A stretch of 64,000 bases of DNA from an uncultured Faecalicatena sp. Lineage in GTDB: Bacteria > Bacillota > Clostridia > Lachnospirales > Lachnospiraceae. The position numbers and the translations under genes are program-made. The notes under the pieces are model-generated. The model was not told the DNA's origin. It ran no database searches and saw only the letters and a program-made list of their open reading frames with translations. This document shows positions 1 to 8,546 of the stretch, one piece after another. Position 1 is the first letter of the stretch, and each line of letters begins with the position of its first letter. The stretch lies in the NCBI GenBank assembly GCA_948468385.1, contig CAOKHZ010000002.1, positions 1 to 64,000 of the forward strand, given 5' to 3'.

Positions 1-108
1 TTTTTACACGAAAATTAAATCGACTATTGTCTCCCTAGTGCGTCCCGCTATTTACGCGCGGCCGCCTTGTAACATTGGAGGAGATGATGATGAGAAAACG
101 CCTAACCT

Positions 109-1224
109 TTAAATGCGATCTTCTCTCTTGATGTATCCCGGATTTTCCGGTTTGCCGATAATCTCCTTGACGTGGGTAATCTTCGAGTACTTATCCACGA
201 CCTGGTATTCCACATGCACGTCCTCGCCGATGGTGGCACCGGGAAGGATGACGCTGTTCTTTACGACGGCCCCTTTCTTGATGATGCATCCGCGCCCGAT
301 GATGGAGTTCTCCACGGAACCCTCAATGGTACATCCATTGGACACGATGGACATCTTCGTGTTCGCGCCCTCGAAGTAGTGGGTCGGGCAGGAGTCGTTG
401 GTGCGCGTGTAAATTGGCCACTCCTCGTCGAACAAGGTGCTTCTCGTCTTGGCGTCAATCAAGGAGAGGTTGGCTTCATAGTAACTCTTGAAGTCCGTGA
501 TGGAGGCAAAGTAGCCACGGTGCGCGATGCCCCGGATGTCAAGTTCCTCACACTGCGTGTCGACAATCTGCGGCAATGTGTACATGGAAGAAATTTTTTG
601 CGCCTTCTCGATCAGTTCAATGAACAAATCTTTCTTCATCACGTAAGTGTCCATGAAGATGTTCTTATTCTTTGCGGTTCCACGGTTACGCTCGATGGAG
701 AGGACGCCCTTTTGTTTGTTCAAATTCAAGGCGTCGCAAGCCAGATAGGAATCCCGTGCGTTGTCAACGGAATGGTATACCAGAGTAATGTCCGCGCCGG
801 ATTCGACATGTGTCTGTAAAAGTTCGCTGTAGTCCATCGTGTACACCATGTAACTCGGCGCGATGATCACGTATGGCTGATGCGCGCGTTCAATGTACTG
901 CAGGTTGTTTATATAGGCGGCGATGTCCGTGTCGTAAATCGGGTTCGCAATGTTCGTTTCGGAGAACAGCATGTGCAAGTCCCCGCGCTTGGAGTTAATA
1001 TTGTAGTGACGACCCGTCCCCACATGCTCGACCAAGGAGCGCGGCTGCTTGTTCGCATAAATCTGGATGTATTCAATCCCGCTGTTGCTCATGTTGGAAA
1101 GCGGAAAGTCAATGACGCGATACCTTCCAAGGAAAGAAAACGCACCAATCGGCCGATAGTCCTGCAATCCTTCTACATGGATGTGGCTTCTGGAAAAATT
1201 CACGATACCTAATGCTTTGTTCAT
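109..1224 (-). CDS. glgD: Glucose-1-phosphate adenylyltransferase regulatory subunit GlgD
   Basis: This is the non-catalytic partner of GlgC in the ADP-glucose pyrophosphorylase of Firmicutes, which makes ADP-glucose for glycogen synthesis in the cytoplasm. The 371-residue protein has the nucleotidyltransferase fold (GRYRVIDFPLSNMSNSGI near residue 33) followed by a left-handed beta-helix with hexapeptide-type repeats (about 280-350, for example GCTIEGSVENSIIGRG). The GG-x-G-x-RL substrate loop present in GlgC is absent here: the N-terminus reads MNKALGIVNFSRSH. That is typical of GlgD. It starts 1 nt after the glgC stop, so the two form an operon. Assignment as GlgD rather than a second GlgC rests on the missing loop and the gene order. 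Confidence 0.93.
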   Translation of the reverse strand: MNKALGIVNFSRSHIHVEGLQDYRPIGAFSFLGRYRVIDFPLSNMSNSGIEYIQIYANKQPRSLVEHVGTGRHYNINSKRGDLHMLFSETNIANPIYDTDIAAYINNLQYIERAHQPYVIIAPSYMVYTMDYSELLQTHVESGADITLVYHSVDNARDSYLACDALNLNKQKGVLSIERNRGTAKNKNIFMDTYVMKKDLFIELIEKAQKISSMYTLPQIVDTQCEELDIRGIAHRGYFASITDFKSYYEANLSLIDAKTRSTLFDEEWPIYTRTNDSCPTHYFEGANTKMSIVSNGCTIEGSVENSIIGRGCIIKKGAVVKNSVILPGATIGEDVHVEYQVVDKYSKITHVKEIIGKPENPGYIKREDRI

Positions 1225-1225
1225 A

Positions 1226-2365
1226 TTACTCTACCCCCTTTACGCGTTTTGCGACAAGTTCGATGTTCTCGCTGTCAGCACTGCCGACAACGGCCTCTTT
1301 GCCGATTTTGACTCCGTCGGCAACCAGTGCGCGGGTAACGACGGCACCTTCCTCCACGACGGCACCCGGCATCAGCACGCTGTCAATGATTTTGGCGCCG
1401 GTGCCGACCTTCGCCCCGGTAAACAACACGGAGTTCTTTATTTCCCCGTCGATCTCACAGCCTTGTGTGATAAAGGCACGGTTGATGTTGGCATTTGGTC
1501 CGATGATGTGTGGCAACGTCGTAATGTCTTCCGTATAAATCTTCCACGTCGGGTCGTTCAAGTCCAACTCGTTGTTGGAATCCAGAAGGTCCATGTTCGC
1601 TTCCCAGAGGGAATCGATGGTTCCAACGTCCTTCCAGTAACCTTTGAACTTGTACGCGAACAAACGCTTGCCGGAGTTCAGCATCGTCGGGATGATGTCC
1701 TTCCCGAAATCATGGTGGGAATCTGGATCCTTCATGTCGGCAATCAAGAGCTTGCGAAGTGCCTTCCAGCTGAAAATGTAGATGCCCATGGAGGCCAGGT
1801 TGCTTTTCGGCTGCGGAGGCTTCTCCTCAAACTCGTTGATGCGCAAATCTTCGTCGGTGTTCATGATGCCAAAACGGCTGGCCTCTTTCATCGGAACGCC
1901 GATAACGGCAATCGTGGCATCCGCGTTGTTTTTCTTATGATAATCCAACATTTTTGCGTAATTCATTTTGTAAATGTGGTCGCCAGAAAGAATCAATATG
2001 TATTCCGGGTCATAATTGTCGATAAAGTCGATGTTCTGGGAAATGGCATCCGCCGTGCCGCGGTATACGTCCAGATTGGCATCCGCCTTTTCACGGGGAG
2101 GAAGCACGTAGACGCCGCTGTCTTTCGCGTCCAGACCCCAACGCCCGCCGGCGGCCACGTAGCTGTTTAGCAATACGGACTCGTACTGCGTCAGTACGCC
2201 GACCACGTCGATTCCGCTGTTCGCGCAGTTAGAAAGCGGGAAGTCGATGATGCGGTATTTTCCTCCATATGAAACAGCCGGCTTGGCAACTTTGTTCGTC
2301 AAATCGTGGAGACGACTTCCGCGGCCACCGGCCAAAATCATTGCTAGCATATTGTTTTGTTTCAT
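1226..2365 (-). CDS. glgC: Glucose-1-phosphate adenylyltransferase catalytic subunit GlgC
   Basis: GlgC converts ATP and glucose-1-phosphate to ADP-glucose and pyrophosphate, the committed step of bacterial glycogen synthesis. The 379-residue protein opens with [19 protein letters not shown], the nucleotide-binding loop. It continues with the family signatures [20 protein letters not shown] (about 28-47) and [10 protein letters not shown] (about 127-136), and ends in a beta-helix domain (about 285-365). Length and motifs are normal for the family. It is the first gene of a two-gene minus-strand operon with glgD, and its promoter must lie in the 220 bp it shares with the divergent rhamnosidase gene. 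No deviation from the family was seen. Confidence 0.96.
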   Translation of the reverse strand: MKQNNMLAMILAGGRGSRLHDLTNKVAKPAVSYGGKYRIIDFPLSNCANSGIDVVGVLTQYESVLLNSYVAAGGRWGLDAKDSGVYVLPPREKADANLDVYRGTADAISQNIDFIDNYDPEYILILSGDHIYKMNYAKMLDYHKKNNADATIAVIGVPMKEASRFGIMNTDEDLRINEFEEKPPQPKSNLASMGIYIFSWKALRKLLIADMKDPDSHHDFGKDIIPTMLNSGKRLFAYKFKGYWKDVGTIDSLWEANMDLLDSNNELDLNDPTWKIYTEDITTLPHIIGPNANINRAFITQGCEIDGEIKNSVLFTGAKVGTGAKIIDSVLMPGAVVEEGAVVTRALVADGVKIGKEAVVGSADSENIELVAKRVKGVE

Positions 2366-2485
2366 AGTGAACCCTCTCTTTCATTTGGTATGCATACATT
2401 ATACAATTAATTGTCACAGATTTCCACAATTTTGTGCAAAAAAACTATATTTTTTTGGATTTTATTTTCAAGCATAATAGCTGAC

Positions 2486-2543
2486 AAAAAAATGTACAAA
2501 TTGGATAAAATTCAAACACGGGATTTATAGAAAACATTATAAT
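2486..2543 (+). promoter_or_regulatory. Promoter and candidate activator site of the rhamnosidase gene
   Basis: A perfect -10 hexamer TATAAT lies at 2538-2543, preceded by TTTATAGAAA. The same block precedes the TATAAT of the GPH symporter gene (8465-8483). No good -35 is present, as expected for an activator-dependent promoter. An A-rich stretch ending in TGTACAAATT (2486-2502) resembles the TGTCAAATTT boxes before other genes of this island. The role of the AraC-type regulator at 5280-6497 is inferred. Confidence 0.45.
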
Positions 2544-2585
2544 TATCATAAAAAGACAATTTGGATATTAAGGAGGAGCAAGAAC

Positions 2586-5126
2586 ATGCAGGCGATACGT
2601 TTGAGAACGGAACACATGGAGAACCCGATGGGGATTGATACAAAAAGACCATACCTTTCATGGAATTGTGAAGGCGGTGCCACGCAGACCGCCTATGAGG
2701 TGCAAGCGATGGAGGGGGAGGAACTTTTGTGGAACAGCGGCAAGGTGGAAGGGAACGTCATGCACGCGTATTATGGCGGAGATTTAAAAAGCCGGCAGCA
2801 GGTGTCGTGGAGCGTGCGTTTATGGGATGAAAACGGGACATGCGGCGGATGGTGTGAACCAGCCACGTTCGAAGCCGGGTTACTTTTTGCAGAGGACTTT
2901 TTGGCAAAATGGGTGAACCCGGAGCTTTCGACGGATACAAAAAAACGCCAGCCGGCGAGCATTCTTCGCAAGGTGTTTTCGGCAAAGGCGGGTCGGGCGG
3001 CCAGGGCATACGTCACATGCCACGGAAATTACGAGGCTTACATAAACGGCAGGCGGGTCGGCGATTTCGTGCTGGCTCCGGGAACGGGAAATTATAATGA
3101 AAAATTATCTTATCAAACCTATGACGTGACGACGCTTGTGCGTGATGGTGAAAACGAAGTACGCGTAATCTTGGGCGACGGGTGGTATCGTAGCGCCGCC
3201 GGGGTCGAGGGCGTGCGCAATTTGTTTGGCACGGAACTTGCCTTGTTCTTTCAATTGGAAGTGGACGGGGAGTTGGCGTGCGTTTCGGACGAGACGTGGC
3301 AGGCGACGCAGGACGGCCCCGTCGTGGAGAGCGACATGTGCCAGGGGGAGATTTACGACGCAAGGAAGGAGGACGAGTCTGCATGGGCATGGCACGGGGT
3401 GAAGATCAAAGAGGTGGACTCGTCCGTTTTGGCCGCTTCAAATTCCGTGCCGATAGGGGAGTTCGAGCGGTTTGAAGGAAAAATCATCACCACGCCGAAC
3501 GGGGAGGCGGTGATTGACTTCGGGCAGAACCTGGCCGGGTACGTGGAATTGGAGATTACTGCGTCGGCCGGGCAGACTGTCACGCTGCAGCACGGCGAGA
3601 CGTTGGACGAGAACGGGAATTTTACGATTGAGAACTACCAGCCGGGAGAGCGGCACGTAGAGGGCGGCATTTTCCAGAAGGTCACGTATATTTGCAAGGA
3701 AGGGAAGAACGTGTACAAGCCGCACTTTTGCATTTTCGGGTTCCGTTATGCGAAGCTGGAGATTTTGGACGGATTGAATCTTGCCGAAGCGAAATTTACG
3801 GCCATCGCGGTGTATTCCAAGATGGAGCAGACGGCGGAGTTTACGTGTTCCGATGTAAATGTCAACCAGTTGGTAAAGAACAGCATTTGGAGCCAGAAGG
3901 GAAATTTCTGCGACGTGCCGACCGATTGTCCGACGAGGGAGCGCGCGGGGTGGACCGGGGACGCGGGCGTGTTCGTTAATACCGGATTATACTTGATGGA
4001 CTGCTATCCCGTATTCCGCAAGTGGCTGGGCGAGTGCCGCATCAACCAGTATCCGGAAGGGCAGTTGCGCAATATTTCCCCGATGAACAATAATGAAAGC
4101 TTTTTCGGAAAACTGCTGAGCGGTTCGGCGGGCTGGGGAGATGCCAGCGTCATCGTTCCTTACACGATGTACCAGAGATATCAGGACGTGCGCATTTTGG
4201 AAGAGAATTATGAAATGATGAAGGGGTGGGTAGGCTTCCTGGAGGGACGCGCGAAAGCAGGAGGCGCGTCGGAAGAGGCGCAGAAGAACCCATACAAGGA
4301 TTACTGCATTGACAACGGCGTGGATTACGGCGAGTGGTGCGAGCCGGGAGTTGGCGTGGAAGGCGTGGAACAAAACGGGCAGACCGGGGTGGCGACGGCA
4401 TACCTTTCTTATTCTGCCGGGATGCTTGGCGAGGTCGCGCGGATTCTGGGACATGAGGAGGACGCGGTGCATTATGCGAAAGTCTCTGAAAATGCGAAGA
4501 AGGCATTCTGGTATACGCAGACTGAAAACGGAAAGATTCATTCCAAACGTCAATGCATGTATGTGCGTCCGCTGGCATTTGGCTTGTTGGAGGAAGAAGA
4601 CGCAAGACGGGCGGCGGCCGACTTGAACGCCCTGGTGGCGGAAAACGGGTATCATTTGAATACCGGATTTCTTTCGACGCCGTTTTTGTGCGAGATGCTG
4701 ACCAAGTACGGTTATACGGAAACGGCATACAAGCTGCTTTTGCAGGACACGATTCCAAGCTGGCTCTACGAGGTGAAGAAGGGCGCGACGACTGTTTGGG
4801 AGACGTGGGACGGCGTCAAGGAGGACGGAAGCGTGCATGCCTCGTTAAACCATTATTCCTACGGCTCGATTTCGGGCTGGCTGATTGGCGGCGTTTGCGG
4901 GATCAAGGTGAAAGGCGGGGAAGTTACAATCGCGCCGCATCCGAATCCGCTTTTGCAGCATGCCAGGGCATCGTACCAGTCGCCGCTCGGCAGAATCGAG
5001 AGTGGATGGAGCTACGAGGGCGGGAACGTGAAATATGAGTTCGTGGTTCCGGCCAATGTCAAGGCGAAGATCAAGCTGCCGGACGGAAGAAGCGAAGTGG
5101 TGACGGCAGGAGAATGGAAGTTTTAA
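2586..5126 (+). CDS. Alpha-L-rhamnosidase, GH78 family
   Basis: The enzyme is predicted to release terminal alpha-L-rhamnose from glycosides by an inverting mechanism. The 846-residue protein has the GH78 order: N-terminal beta domains (about 1-330), an (alpha/alpha)6 catalytic domain (about 380-740) and a C-terminal beta domain. Diagnostic motifs are DCPTRERAGWTGDAG (about 442-456), which carries the acidic residues expected for the general acid and substrate binding, GDGWYR in the N-terminal beta region, and SLNHYSYGS near residue 757. No signal peptide is present, so it acts inside the cell on imported substrate. Start: ATG with AAGGAGG 7-8 nt upstream. The neighbouring regulator, GH1 enzyme and GPH symporter suggest use of rhamnosyl-glucosides such as plant flavonoid or saponin sugars. 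That substrate is inferred. Confidence 0.9.
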   Translation: MQAIRLRTEHMENPMGIDTKRPYLSWNCEGGATQTAYEVQAMEGEELLWNSGKVEGNVMHAYYGGDLKSRQQVSWSVRLWDENGTCGGWCEPATFEAGLLFAEDFLAKWVNPELSTDTKKRQPASILRKVFSAKAGRAARAYVTCHGNYEAYINGRRVGDFVLAPGTGNYNEKLSYQTYDVTTLVRDGENEVRVILGDGWYRSAAGVEGVRNLFGTELALFFQLEVDGELACVSDETWQATQDGPVVESDMCQGEIYDARKEDESAWAWHGVKIKEVDSSVLAASNSVPIGEFERFEGKIITTPNGEAVIDFGQNLAGYVELEITASAGQTVTLQHGETLDENGNFTIENYQPGERHVEGGIFQKVTYICKEGKNVYKPHFCIFGFRYAKLEILDGLNLAEAKFTAIAVYSKMEQTAEFTCSDVNVNQLVKNSIWSQKGNFCDVPTDCPTRERAGWTGDAGVFVNTGLYLMDCYPVFRKWLGECRINQYPEGQLRNISPMNNNESFFGKLLSGSAGWGDASVIVPYTMYQRYQDVRILEENYEMMKGWVGFLEGRAKAGGASEEAQKNPYKDYCIDNGVDYGEWCEPGVGVEGVEQNGQTGVATAYLSYSAGMLGEVARILGHEEDAVHYAKVSENAKKAFWYTQTENGKIHSKRQCMYVRPLAFGLLEEEDARRAAADLNALVAENGYHLNTGFLSTPFLCEMLTKYGYTETAYKLLLQDTIPSWLYEVKKGATTVWETWDGVKEDGSVHASLNHYSYGSISGWLIGGVCGIKVKGGEVTIAPHPNPLLQHARASYQSPLGRIESGWSYEGGNVKYEFVVPANVKAKIKLPDGRSEVVTAGEWKF

Positions 5127-5154
5127 GAGAGCAGATGGTAACGAATGAAAATCA

Positions 5155-5176
5155 GGGGACGAGATGGCTCGTCCCC
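5155..5176 (+). terminator. Stem-loop after the rhamnosidase gene
   Basis: A perfect 9-bp stem (GGGGACGAG / CTCGTCCCC) with an ATGG loop lies 29 nt after the stop codon. The following sequence is only mildly T-rich, so termination may be inefficient or bidirectional with the convergent regulator gene. Confidence 0.6.
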
Positions 5177-5242
5177 CGGCTATTTATGCACACGGGCATC
5201 CAAAGGAAGTATGTCAGCCAAAGCTGACGGATGCCTGGTGCG

Positions 5243-5272
5243 CGAGTAGGGAAGAAAAATCTTCTCTACTCG
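5243..5272 (-). terminator. Stem-loop after the AraC regulator gene
   Basis: Arms of 13 bp (5243-5255 and 5260-5272, with one G-U pair) close an AAAA loop just beyond the stop codon of the minus-strand regulator. It has no long T tract on either side. The position suggests an intrinsic terminator or an mRNA-stabilising end. Confidence 0.45.
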
Positions 5273-5279
5273 ATTATCA

Positions 5280-6497
5280 TTATATTTTCAAATGTTTTTT
5301 TCGGTATTCTCCAGGAGATTCTCCCATTCTTTTCTGGAAGACATCTGAAAAATAGCTGCGTGAACTAAATGCAAGCTCGTTGCTGATGTCCTGGATGCTC
5401 ATCGTGGTGGTGGAGAGCAAAAGTGCCGCCTTTTTTACTTTTTCCTGCTTGATGTACTCGCTGATACTTAGTCCCATCTCCTGCTTGAACTTGCGGGAAA
5501 AATAGTATTCCGTGTATCCCGCGCGAGCGGCGAGGAAGTCAATGGTAAATCGTTCGCCAATGTGCGTGGTGACATAGTCGCAACAGCTTTGTACCGTCTT
5601 GGAAATTGCCATGTTGCCGTGTACTTCCTGAATCCGCGACACGTAGTCCTCCAACATGGTGTTGGCCAGGAGGGAGGTTTCGCTGGTTGATCCGGAGTCG
5701 ATGGTTCTCTGGGAATAATAGTCGCAAAGGTTATAGGAGACGGCCGGCGAAAGGCCGCCGTCGATGGCGGCGCGCGAGACGAGTGTCAATAGTACGATCA
5801 TGTTGTACTTGGCCAATTCCAAGGAGTCGGTCGCGGTTGCCTTGATTCCGCTGCTTAATAGGCTGGATCTATCCAGGGCCGTTCGATAGTCGCGGTTTCC
5901 GCTGCGAATCATGTTTAAAAAGTCTTGTTCACTGGCCCAGACACCAAGATGCTCGTCGGAAATCTTGTCAATGGAGGTTTCTTCATGTCGTTCTTTTTTG
6001 GAGGGGAACGTCATGTACTGCAAGTCCTTGTTAGAGATTTTTTCCCCCGTCACGCAGTAATGCAGCATGAACGTATATTGCCCCAGCAGGTTGCTTGGGA
6101 TGATGGGGATTTTTTCCAGACCTTTTAGCACGTTGATCTTGGATTGTACCGACCATTGCCGCTTATCCAGCATTTCCTTAATCTTTTGTTGGGAGTTTTC
6201 CCCTGAAAACATCGGTCCCAGTATCTGGATGCTTTTGAGTTTTTCGTTTTCCCGTTCAAATGCGGCGACCCACATGAGATTCAAAAACGTGGATAGAACC
6301 AGGGGATAACGTCCCGTTTTTGAATATTCCAAAATATGGTCAATCAGGTCGTCCATGAAAATATAATCGCCGGATCGGTCCGTGTCCGGGCAGCTGGTAT
6401 GAAGCAATGTCATGTCGGGAGTATAGCTCCATAGGTATAATTCGTGGCTGCAGCGAATTAGTTTCTGAAACAAGTCCAGATTTTTACGGACGCTCAT
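5280..6497 (-). CDS. AraC-family transcriptional regulator
   Basis: A 405-residue regulator. The last 100 residues form the AraC DNA-binding domain with two helix-turn-helix units: one around FTIDFLAARAGYTEYYFSRKFK, and one around MSIQDISNELAFSSRSYFSDVF followed by the family end GESPGEYRKKH. The N-terminal 290 residues resemble no simple sugar-binding cupin and probably sense a ligand or partner. The start chosen (6497) has GAGGAG upstream and lies 1 nt beyond the stop of the upstream HPr-like gene; an upstream in-frame ATG at 6554 would lie inside that gene. It lies between the rhamnosidase and GH1 genes, so control of the glycoside island is the likely job. Confidence 0.87.
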   Translation of the reverse strand: MSVRKNLDLFQKLIRCSHELYLWSYTPDMTLLHTSCPDTDRSGDYIFMDDLIDHILEYSKTGRYPLVLSTFLNLMWVAAFERENEKLKSIQILGPMFSGENSQQKIKEMLDKRQWSVQSKINVLKGLEKIPIIPSNLLGQYTFMLHYCVTGEKISNKDLQYMTFPSKKERHEETSIDKISDEHLGVWASEQDFLNMIRSGNRDYRTALDRSSLLSSGIKATATDSLELAKYNMIVLLTLVSRAAIDGGLSPAVSYNLCDYYSQRTIDSGSTSETSLLANTMLEDYVSRIQEVHGNMAISKTVQSCCDYVTTHIGERFTIDFLAARAGYTEYYFSRKFKQEMGLSISEYIKQEKVKKAALLLSTTTMSIQDISNELAFSSRSYFSDVFQKRMGESPGEYRKKHLKI

Positions 6498-6498
6498 G

Positions 6499-6738
6499 TT
6501 ATTTTTTCTCCTCGTATAAAAAATCGGCCAGCACCTGGTAATCGTTTTCGTCATTGCAGGTGATGGTACTGTTCTTCCAGCAGTCGGGATGTCCGGCGAT
6601 GGAACAGAACACGTACTGGCTCAGAGTGGACATCAGGTTCAGGCGGTCGCCTTCCGTGGTTTCAAAAATGACTTCGTCGTGGCAGGTCTTTACCCGTTGT
6701 AAAAATTTGATGGTGTCAATGTCTTGTCTCAATAACAT
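6499..6738 (-). CDS. HPr-like small protein without the active-site histidine
   Basis: A 79-residue protein starting MLLRQDIDTIKFLQRVKTC. Its spacing and hydrophobic pattern match the later part of HPr (PTS phosphocarrier): a first helix with IKFLQRVKTCHDEVIF, then LNLMSTLSQYVF at the place of the HPr regulatory-serine segment, and a final helix DENDYQVLADFLYE. The N-terminal GIHARPA segment with the phosphorylated His15 is missing, so it cannot be an ordinary phosphocarrier. RBS GAGGAG precedes the ATG. It is translationally coupled to the AraC regulator (1-nt gap), which suggests it modulates that regulator or was recruited from the PTS as a sensor. The HPr relationship is a pattern-based inference. 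Confidence 0.6.
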   Translation of the reverse strand: MLLRQDIDTIKFLQRVKTCHDEVIFETTEGDRLNLMSTLSQYVFCSIAGHPDCWKNSTITCNDENDYQVLADFLYEEKK

Positions 6739-6860
6739 ATCGTTCTTCTCCTCTCAGTTGGAATGCTGTCATAAAATCTTTCTCTATTATAATATAGAAG
6801 ACAAGGGGAATGCAAAGAAATTTCAAAAGAAAATGAATGAATTCTTGTAAAAATAATTTA

Positions 6861-6900
6861 AAAAAGCAAATATGATAACAAAAAAGCAAAAATCTGATAG
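6861..6900 (+). promoter_or_regulatory. Direct repeat upstream of the GH1 gene, candidate AraC-type operator
   Basis: Two copies of AAAAAGCAAA start 20 bp apart (6861 and 6881), each followed by a partly similar TATGATAAC / AATCTGATAG half. Direct repeats spaced by two helical turns are the usual binding sites of AraC-type activators. The site lies between the divergent regulator and GH1 genes. Confidence 0.45.
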
Positions 6901-6970
6901 AATAAGAAGCGCGGAAATGATATCATGGATGAAATATAATTATAAAAGTTTAAAGAAAGGATGAATGGAA

Positions 6971-8278
6971 ATGGCAAAATTTGCAAAAGGTTTCATGGTA
7001 GGGGCGGCGACGGCCGCGCATCAGGTGGAGGGAAACAATGTCCACAGTGATTACTGGGTGCAAGAAAATATTGAGCATTCCTCTTTCGTGGAGCCGTCCG
7101 GCGAGGCGGTGGATCATTACAACCGTTATGAGGAGGATATTAAATTGTTGGCGGACGCCGGGCTTAATACATACCGGTTTTCGATTGAGTGGGCACGCAT
7201 CCAGCCAGAGCCGGATAAGTGGGACGAGAAGGAAATCGAGCATTACCGCAAGGTGATTGACTGCTGTCTGGCAAACGGCGTGAAGCCGATCGCGACGATG
7301 ATGCACTTTACGTCCCCGGCCTGGGTGATTACCAAGGGCGGATGGGAGAATCCAGAAGTGGCGGAGTGGTTCGCCACGTATTGCAAAAAGGTCGTGGAAG
7401 CACTTGGCGACAAGTTGGAGTACGTTTGCACGATTAACGAGGCGAACATGCGTCTGCAGCTGGCGGCCATCATCGAGGGCATGATGAAGCGGATGCAGGC
7501 ACCGCAGGAAGAGAGCAAGGCGGCGGCACCAAAAGAAAGTGACGTGCAAGTCGGGTTGAACATGAGCACGGACATGCAGTCGATGATGCAGGGCATGATG
7601 GAAACCGCGCAGGCATTCGGCATCGCGGATCCGAGGGCGGTACATACCTTTGTCTCCCAATGTACGCCGGAGGGGGACATACTCGTGATGAAGGCACATC
7701 AGGCGGCCAAAGCGGCCATGAAGGAGGCTTGCCCGCATTTGAAGATTGGCCTTACCCTTTCCATTCATGACACGCAGGCGTACCCCGGTGGCGAGGCGCA
7801 CGCGGCCAAGGAGTGGGATGACGAGTTCAGCCATTACCTGCCGTATATCAAGGACGATGACTTCCTTGGCGTGCAGAGCTATAGCAGGAAGCGATTCAAC
7901 GCGGATGGCGTGGCCCCGGCGGAACCGGGGGAGAGAACGACGCAGATGGGATATGAGGATTATCCGATGGCCATTGCTCATGTCGTGCGCCGGGTGGCGG
8001 ACGAGTTTGAGGGTGAGTTGCTCGTCACCGAGAACGGCATCGCGACCGCGGATGATAAAAGGCGCTGCGAGTTTATCGAGGAAGCCACGGACGGCATCGC
8101 GGCCTGTGTGGCAGATGGCATTCCGGTCAAGGGGTACATGTATTGGTCGTTGCTTGATAACTTTGAGTGGCAGAAGGGATTTAGCATGACGTTCGGGTTG
8201 ATCGCGGTGGATAGGAGCACCCAGACCAGGTATCCGAAGGAGAGCTTGAAAGTGCTCGGGGCGATGGCGGAGAAGTAG
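6971..8278 (+). CDS. Glycoside hydrolase family 1 beta-glycosidase
   Basis: A 435-residue cytoplasmic beta-glycosidase with a (beta/alpha)8 fold. Retaining catalysis is supported by TINEAN (general acid/base Glu, about residue 156) and VTENG (nucleophile Glu, about residue 355). The N-terminal GAATAAHQVEG and the YWSLLDNFEWQKGF segment are also characteristic. The acid/base motif reads NEAN instead of the common NEPN. A segment after it (about 163-220) is rich in Met, Gln and Ala (MSTDMQSMMQGMMETAQA) and longer than usual; it may form a lid or interface. The start at 6971 is preferred over 6965 because AGAAAGGA then sits 9 nt away. The substrate is likely a glucoside released by or linked to the rhamnosidase reaction. 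Confidence 0.9.
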   Translation: MAKFAKGFMVGAATAAHQVEGNNVHSDYWVQENIEHSSFVEPSGEAVDHYNRYEEDIKLLADAGLNTYRFSIEWARIQPEPDKWDEKEIEHYRKVIDCCLANGVKPIATMMHFTSPAWVITKGGWENPEVAEWFATYCKKVVEALGDKLEYVCTINEANMRLQLAAIIEGMMKRMQAPQEESKAAAPKESDVQVGLNMSTDMQSMMQGMMETAQAFGIADPRAVHTFVSQCTPEGDILVMKAHQAAKAAMKEACPHLKIGLTLSIHDTQAYPGGEAHAAKEWDDEFSHYLPYIKDDDFLGVQSYSRKRFNADGVAPAEPGERTTQMGYEDYPMAIAHVVRRVADEFEGELLVTENGIATADDKRRCEFIEEATDGIAACVADGIPVKGYMYWSLLDNFEWQKGFSMTFGLIAVDRSTQTRYPKESLKVLGAMAEK

Positions 8279-8316
8279 GTCCTGGGTGATGTTTGAAAAA
8301 AAGTAAAAGTCGAGAT

Positions 8317-8370
8317 GAAAGTCGGGGCATGGATGAAGATACGCCATTCATGCCCTGACTTTCAGTTTGT
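8317..8370 (+). terminator. Intrinsic terminator after the GH1 gene
   Basis: A 19-nt left arm (8317-8335) pairs with 8347-8365 with only two imperfect positions. It is followed by GTTTGT. It separates the GH1 gene from the symporter gene, which therefore needs its own promoter. Confidence 0.7.
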
Positions 8371-8412
8371 ATATGCATAAGACAAGGCTATTAACTAAAC
8401 AGAGTATTCATT

Positions 8413-8483
8413 TAAAAACTTGTCAAATTTCTGAATAAAATCACGAATATACGGATACATGATGTTTATAGAAAGTTTATAAT
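8413..8483 (+). promoter_or_regulatory. Promoter region of the GPH symporter gene
   Basis: TATAAT at 8478-8483 is preceded by TTTATAGAAA (8465-8474), the same block as before the rhamnosidase -10. Upstream, CTTGTCAAATTTCTGAA (8419-8435) matches the box TGTCAAATTTTTGAA before the isomerase gene (10225-10239). A consensus -35 is lacking, which fits activator-dependent expression. Confidence 0.45.
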
Positions 8484-8546
8484 CAACAACAGTAATAAAT
8501 GTGTTGGATAAACAACGCAAAAAAGAAAAATGGAGGGATATTTAAA

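Noticed and set aside
82-135. Short plus-strand frame after GGAGGAGATGATG
   Set aside because: The ribosome binding site is good but the frame is only about 16 codons and overlaps the end of glgD; not enough support.
1181-2170. Long plus-strand frame opposite glgC
   Set aside because: It is the antisense shadow of a well-conserved gene, without family similarity or ribosome binding site.
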